Shown: piece after piece, positions 60,758-64,000 of the stretch | Layout of the letters: the number at the start of each line of letters is the position of its first letter | Numbering within the stretch: the first letter of the stretch is position 1 | Source: UBA6170 sp942491385 | GTDB taxonomy: Bacteria; Chloroflexota; Anaerolineae; Anaerolineales; Anaerolineaceae | Assembly (NCBI GenBank): GCA_942491385.1 | Contig: CALOAF010000004.1 | Coordinates: 248,001 to 312,000, forward strand | Length of the DNA stretch: 64,000 nucleotides | Reading direction: 5' to 3' | Notes under the pieces: generated by a model | What the model was told of the DNA's origin: nothing | What the model saw: the letters and a program-made list of their open reading frames with translations, nothing else | Database searches by the model: none | Translations under genes and position numbers: made by a program

Positions 60758-61537
60758 TTAGTTTATCAAGTTGGGTTTCAAGTTGGTTTTCAAAAATTCG
60801 GAAGTTTTCCTGGCTAAAAATGTAAATTCCTTGTCCAACACTACACAATGACCTGAATTTTCTAACAATACAAATTCTTTTTTGGTTGAATTAATAGTAT
60901 TGTAAATCAGTTTAGGACCATCCGGAGAAATTGTTTTGTCAAGTTTTCCTTGAAATATGATTGTTGGTTGATTAATGAATTTTAATTTTTTTCTGGTGAT
61001 TTTTTGTAATAAATACATTTGATAAGCAGCTTGAGTTGGATGCACCTTGTATCCTTGCCAGGGAAAAACATCTTTTTCGATTTCCTCTTCTATGTTCTTT
61101 TTAGGAATTACTTTTTTGAAAAATCTTATATATTTTGAATATGCTAATTTATCCACTTTCAAGGCTGGCGCATATAACATGATTCCCTCAATATCCGAAT
61201 TGAGATATGCAAGATAACATGTGATCACACCTCCCATTGATTCTCCTCCCAGAAAGATATGTTCATGATCAACCCTACATTGCCTGTACATGTCAGAAAC
61301 ACAATCAATCCAATTTTTCCAGGATTGTTTATTTAAATTTTCAGGCGTGGTGCCATGGCCAGGCAACAGGGGTGCTGCAACCGTGTAGCCTTCTTGGTTT
61401 AGTAATTCTGCAATGGGTCTGACTTCAACGGTGGTTGCAGTAAAACCATGGATCAATATCACACAGACGCCATTCGTTCCTTTAAGGGTAAAAGACTTTC
61501 CATCCAAATCGGGATTCTGGAATATTGGATTTTCCAT
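60758..61537 (-). CDS. Alpha/beta hydrolase, monoacylglycerol lipase-like
   Basis: This 259-residue serine hydrolase has the oxyanion element ILIHGFTATT (27-36), PLLPGHGTTPENL (56-68), nucleophile Ser100 in GGESMGG, an acid candidate in GKLDKTISPDG and the catalytic His in NSGHCVVLDKE. It resembles thermostable carboxylesterases and monoglyceride lipases of Gram-positive bacteria (Est30-like). It starts just after the LarA homologue's stop, with AGGACGG upstream as a ribosome site, so the two form an operon. Confidence 0.9.
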   Translation of the reverse strand: MENPIFQNPDLDGKSFTLKGTNGVCVILIHGFTATTVEVRPIAELLNQEGYTVAAPLLPGHGTTPENLNKQSWKNWIDCVSDMYRQCRVDHEHIFLGGESMGGVITCYLAYLNSDIEGIMLYAPALKVDKLAYSKYIRFFKKVIPKKNIEEEIEKDVFPWQGYKVHPTQAAYQMYLLQKITRKKLKFINQPTIIFQGKLDKTISPDGPKLIYNTINSTKKEFVLLENSGHCVVLDKEFTFLARKTSEFLKTNLKPNLIN

Positions 61538-61540
61538 TTT

Positions 61541-62782
61541 TCACCGTCCTTTTATTATAGGTATTGTTGTTACTGCATCCGGCATGATCGCTATTTTTGT
61601 TGATTGTTCTATTGGAAAGTTCTTGATAAATTTTGAGATACCATCCACCGGTGCCATCAAGAGTGATTTTACAATATGGGGAGGCATTCGTGATAATAAA
61701 AAAATTTTAAACCTGGTTTGTAGTTTCGCCATTAAGTAGGCTTTATGCTGACCAATCACGAATTCTTTGTTCTCGAAATCAGAAATCACCGCAAAAGGGT
61801 TTGAGAATTTCGAAACATAACGGAAGTAAGCGTCACTTCCATGACCTTCCTTACACTCCGCAATGAGGAGCAGCGTGCCATTATTATTGAGGATTTTCCC
61901 TGCATTAGATGTAGCCTTTTGAGATTGGTAAAAATTTATGTCCTTTGGGTATCCTCCAGCTGAAGCAATCACTAAATCGTACTTTTTTTGGACATCGACA
62001 GTATATAAATTTTCAATGATAGGAATTGCTTGTTGCATAACGATCTTTGGTTTATCAAAAAATACTTTTAATAATTCTAAATCTTTTGTCTGAATACAAT
62101 TCAAAGCTAAATCAATACCGATTTTTTCACCAATTTCTTCAATATCCATCCTTACTTTATTGTTGTTGTATTCACAGGCGACACTATTAACATCCATTAA
62201 TAAAGCATGGTTACAAGTAATTGTTTCTTTTCCGGCTAAGCCGATAGATACTGTTTTGACACCCCCGGAATAGCCAGCAAAAAGGTGAGGTTCGATATTC
62301 CCAACACTTATTTTTATGTCACATTCAAAGTAAGATCGATTGATTTGGATGGGTGTCCCAAAAGATGAATTTCCCAGGTTAATCAGGTCCGCCTGACAAT
62401 TATGTTGTTTAATTGTGAAATATTTCAGAAAATCGTCATCCATTCTTAAATAAGAATAATTTGGGTCTGGAACATGCGTTCCATTAGCAATATAAAAATA
62501 GATGTTTTCAACATTTATTCCGATTATCAATAATTCATTGATTAACGAAGGTAGGAGTTTGGGGTAGGGGACTGGCCTGGTTTTGTCGTTTATAGCAATT
62601 CCAATTAGGATGTCTGCTGGATTTTTCTTGTTTCTGTTTAACAATTCGTGCAGAGGTTTAAAATTAATTTCAATGTTCCTTAACGGACCAATTATTTCGG
62701 AGTGGGGGACAATTAAGTCAACTTTGCCATCGGTGATGTCGAAGTTTATTGATTGTTGTCCATATTTCAATGAAAATTCCAC
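61541..62782 (-). CDS. larA: LarA-like nickel-pincer racemase (DUF2088)
   Basis: This 413-residue homologue of lactate racemase LarA interconverts a 2-hydroxy acid using the nickel-pincer nucleotide cofactor. All cofactor residues have the LarA spacing: His103 (NGTHVP), His166 (EPHLFAGYSGG), Lys176 covalently holding the pincer, and His192 (CNHALL). It starts with GTG at 62782. No larB, larC or larE genes are next to it, so the cofactor must be supplied from elsewhere in the genome. The substrate may not be lactate; many homologues act on other hydroxy acids. It follows the VOC gene by two bases. Confidence 0.88.
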   Translation of the reverse strand: MEFSLKYGQQSINFDITDGKVDLIVPHSEIIGPLRNIEINFKPLHELLNRNKKNPADILIGIAINDKTRPVPYPKLLPSLINELLIIGINVENIYFYIANGTHVPDPNYSYLRMDDDFLKYFTIKQHNCQADLINLGNSSFGTPIQINRSYFECDIKISVGNIEPHLFAGYSGGVKTVSIGLAGKETITCNHALLMDVNSVACEYNNNKVRMDIEEIGEKIGIDLALNCIQTKDLELLKVFFDKPKIVMQQAIPIIENLYTVDVQKKYDLVIASAGGYPKDINFYQSQKATSNAGKILNNNGTLLLIAECKEGHGSDAYFRYVSKFSNPFAVISDFENKEFVIGQHKAYLMAKLQTRFKIFLLSRMPPHIVKSLLMAPVDGISKFIKNFPIEQSTKIAIMPDAVTTIPIIKGR

Positions 62783-62784
62783 GG

Positions 62785-63150
62785 TTACCAGTTCACTTTA
62801 TCCAAAAATTTCTGAATTTCAATTAAGTATCCATTTGGGTCTGTGATAAAAAAATGATGAATTCTATATTTTGAATTTGTGGTTGGTGGATTTGCATGAA
62901 TTTTTCCATTGGTTGTTAAAACTTCATATGCGTTATCCACATTATCAACTATAAGGGTGAGCATAATCTTGCCTTCGATAATATTAACAGGTCGCTCACA
63001 GAAACCGATGTACCCGTTTTCACTTGTTTTAAATATGACACAATCGCCTTGATCCATAAATAATTCCAAATGAAGCTGAGTCTGATAAAAGTGGGTGGTC
63101 TCTTGTAAATTATTTGTCGGTAAAAAAATTATTTGTTTTTCAATATTCAT
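62785..63150 (-). CDS. VOC (glyoxalase-like) superfamily protein
   Basis: This protein of about 121 residues has the paired beta-alpha-beta-beta-beta modules of the VOC fold: LPTNNLQETTHFYQTQLHLELF at the start and a second module ending IHHFFITDPNGYLIEIQKF with a metal-type Glu. The start is the ATG at 63150, preceded by GAGAG; an earlier ATG at 63162 is possible. It may be a metal-dependent lyase, isomerase or resistance protein. It lies upstream of the LarA homologue, suggesting that both act on related hydroxy-acid or ketoaldehyde metabolites, for example methylglyoxal to lactate. This link is inference. Confidence 0.78.
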   Translation of the reverse strand: MNIEKQIIFLPTNNLQETTHFYQTQLHLELFMDQGDCVIFKTSENGYIGFCERPVNIIEGKIMLTLIVDNVDNAYEVLTTNGKIHANPPTTNSKYRIHHFFITDPNGYLIEIQKFLDKVNW

Positions 63151-63506
63151 TTTTACTCTCATTTCTTTTCCATTACGGATTATTTGTAACTTTAGAATTA
63201 ATTTGACAAAAGGGGGAGGGATAATTAAATGACATAGGTTTCGATAAGATACATTATCATAACCATAGATTATCATTCATTGATCAGTCAATTCAGTAGT
63301 TTTCATGAGACTAGGCCGCGTTTTACCAAAATGTATTAATGAGTGTCAAATATTTTCTAATGTAATTATAAACATAGAATAGCTTTGCAATATCAATTTA
63401 TTCTCTGGGTATCTCACTGCCCCATGAGATTGAAAATTATAAAATATTTTAGGAAAATCGTTCTAATATATATTATCCTGGGTCAAATTAGATTTATAAT
63501 TGTTTT
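63151..63506 (+). other. Intergenic region of 356 bases between the VOC and recombinase genes
   Basis: This A/T-rich spacer sits between divergently read genes. It contains a short inverted repeat (ATTGA and TCAAT arms around 63277-63290), a TTGTCA-like element on the minus strand near 63209 that could be a -35 for the VOC gene, and the TATAAT at 63495-63500 next to the recombinase start. No open frame, tRNA or recognisable attachment repeat was seen by eye. Confidence 0.5.
63495..63500 (+). promoter_or_regulatory. Possible -10 box for the recombinase gene (leaderless start)
   Basis: A perfect TATAAT lies six bases before the ATG at 63507, and no ribosome binding site is present. No convincing -35 box was found 15-18 bases upstream, so this is a tentative call in line with the other leaderless examples. 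Confidence 0.4.
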
Positions 63507-64000
63507 ATGATTTCAATCAGTATGTCAATAAATAATTATTTACAGACGATTTCTTTGGCTAGAAGTGAAAATACACATCGAACCTACCAAAACGCGCTAA
63601 ATGTTTTTAAAAACTATTTACAGGAAGCCTCCATAGAAATTGGTGACACACTTTGTGACAAATTAACAGAGAAACACTTTGCTGGATTGATCAATGAATT
63701 AAAAGTTTATTCCCCAACGACTGAAAGATTGTATATTACCGCCGTGGTAGGTTTTTTTGAATTTCTTGTGGCTGAAAATATGAGTAATATAAATATTCAA
63801 TCTATAAGATTATTAGTAAAAACAAGGGCTAGGATACCTAGACAGCGCCTCCCACAATTCCCTAAATCGGATATTGAGACATTGTTGGATCAAATTTCCC
63901 AGGTCAATTTGGTACCAACTGAGAACAAAACGGATACATTAGTAAATTTTCGGGATAAAGCATTTTTGATCTGCCTGGCAGATACTGGTTTACGAGTACA
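63507..64000 (+). CDS. Tyrosine recombinase/XerC-D-like integrase (partial)
   Basis: The first 164 codons are present; the right edge cuts the gene. The N-terminal SAM-like core-binding domain runs from about residue 6 to 95, with ENTHRTYQNALNVFKNYLQ, DKLTEKHFAGLINEL and TERLYITAVVGFFEFLVAEN. The catalytic domain begins near FRDKAFLICLADTGLRV, whose final Arg would be the first catalytic Arg (the codon is complete in the window). Distinguishing a chromosome-dimer-resolving Xer from a mobile-element integrase is not possible without the C-terminus. The ATG has no ribosome site, but a TATAAT lies six bases upstream. Confidence 0.85.
   Translation, partial: MISISMSINNYLQTISLARSENTHRTYQNALNVFKNYLQEASIEIGDTLCDKLTEKHFAGLINELKVYSPTTERLYITAVVGFFEFLVAENMSNINIQSIRLLVKTRARIPRQRLPQFPKSDIETLLDQISQVNLVPTENKTDTLVNFRDKAFLICLADTGLRV

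Noticed and set aside
63277..63290. Short inverted repeat upstream of the recombinase as an attachment site
   Set aside because: Arms are only five bases and no matching copy was found within the window.
1..64000. CRISPR array or insertion sequence
   Set aside because: No regularly spaced repeats, transposase gene or terminal inverted repeats were found by reading both strands.

Overview
The window is 64 kb of low-GC (roughly 36-38 % by eye), gene-dense bacterial chromosome. Gene content points to the phylum Chloroflexota, probably class Anaerolineae. The supporting features are large YfhO-like polytopic membrane proteins, a membrane NACHT/HEAT NTPase, a YprA-type helicase with an HNH insert, F420 genes, a carboxypeptidase-like/glycosidase-like lipoprotein and several conserved proteins I associate with that group. 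This assignment is inferred from family content; no rRNA or other marker is present to prove it. No CRISPR array, insertion sequence or rRNA was seen. There is one tRNA (Arg, TCT).

Layout. 1-7.8 kb: an esterase cut by the left edge, then a forward run of smpB, a lipid/phytol kinase-like CTP transferase, a histidine ammonia-lyase-like MIO enzyme, a Tat-exported L,D-transpeptidase, CcdA, a DUF2085 membrane protein, PgeF, a YggS PLP protein and YggT. 7.8-11 kb (minus): a membrane-anchored NACHT-HEAT NTPase and a coiled-coil/zinc-ribbon protein. 11-18.5 kb: four overlapping genes for very large membrane proteins, arranged A-B-A'-B' as if a two-gene unit had been duplicated. 18.6-20.8 kb: MoxR ATPase and DUF58 protein. 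20.9-30.5 kb (minus): Mog/MoaB, a PHP-AlbA_2 fusion, Lon, Hsp20, tRNA-Arg, two unrecognised conserved genes, a LysM/M23 envelope peptidase, DUF192 and a lone receiver domain. 30.5-32 kb: exonuclease III and a NarL-type regulator. 32-38.3 kb (minus): DgkA, YbeY, PgpH, YqeY, ComEA, a YqhQ-like protein and an M20 peptidase.

38.4-50.9 kb (plus) is the metabolic core. An SsnA-type amidohydrolase is followed by F420 genes (NpdG, CofE, CofC and an LLM-class oxidoreductase) and a clear terminator. Next comes a molybdenum hydroxylase operon: XdhC, a fused FAD + 2Fe-2S subunit, a small membrane protein, the Mo-binding subunit, YqeB, YqeC and a MocA-like nucleotidyltransferase. SsnA, YqeB and YqeC are markers of the selenium-dependent molybdenum hydroxylase system, so the locus probably makes and uses a specialised Mo hydroxylase for a purine-like or other N-heterocyclic substrate. 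The nucleotidyltransferase has no usable start codon in its own frame and looks shifted by one base.

50.9-63.2 kb (mostly minus): DUF2007 protein, an MrfB-like nuclease and an MrfA-like helicase carrying an HNH domain (a probable DNA repair pair), prepilin peptidase (plus), PEP carboxykinase, a large lipoprotein, NusB, Gls24/Asp23, a lipase, a LarA racemase homologue and a VOC protein. The right edge cuts a tyrosine recombinase.

Several genes without a Shine-Dalgarno sequence have a sigma70-type -10 box only 5-7 bases before the start codon, in the best cases with a good -35 box 16-17 bases further up. This suggests leaderless transcripts are used alongside normal ribosome binding sites.
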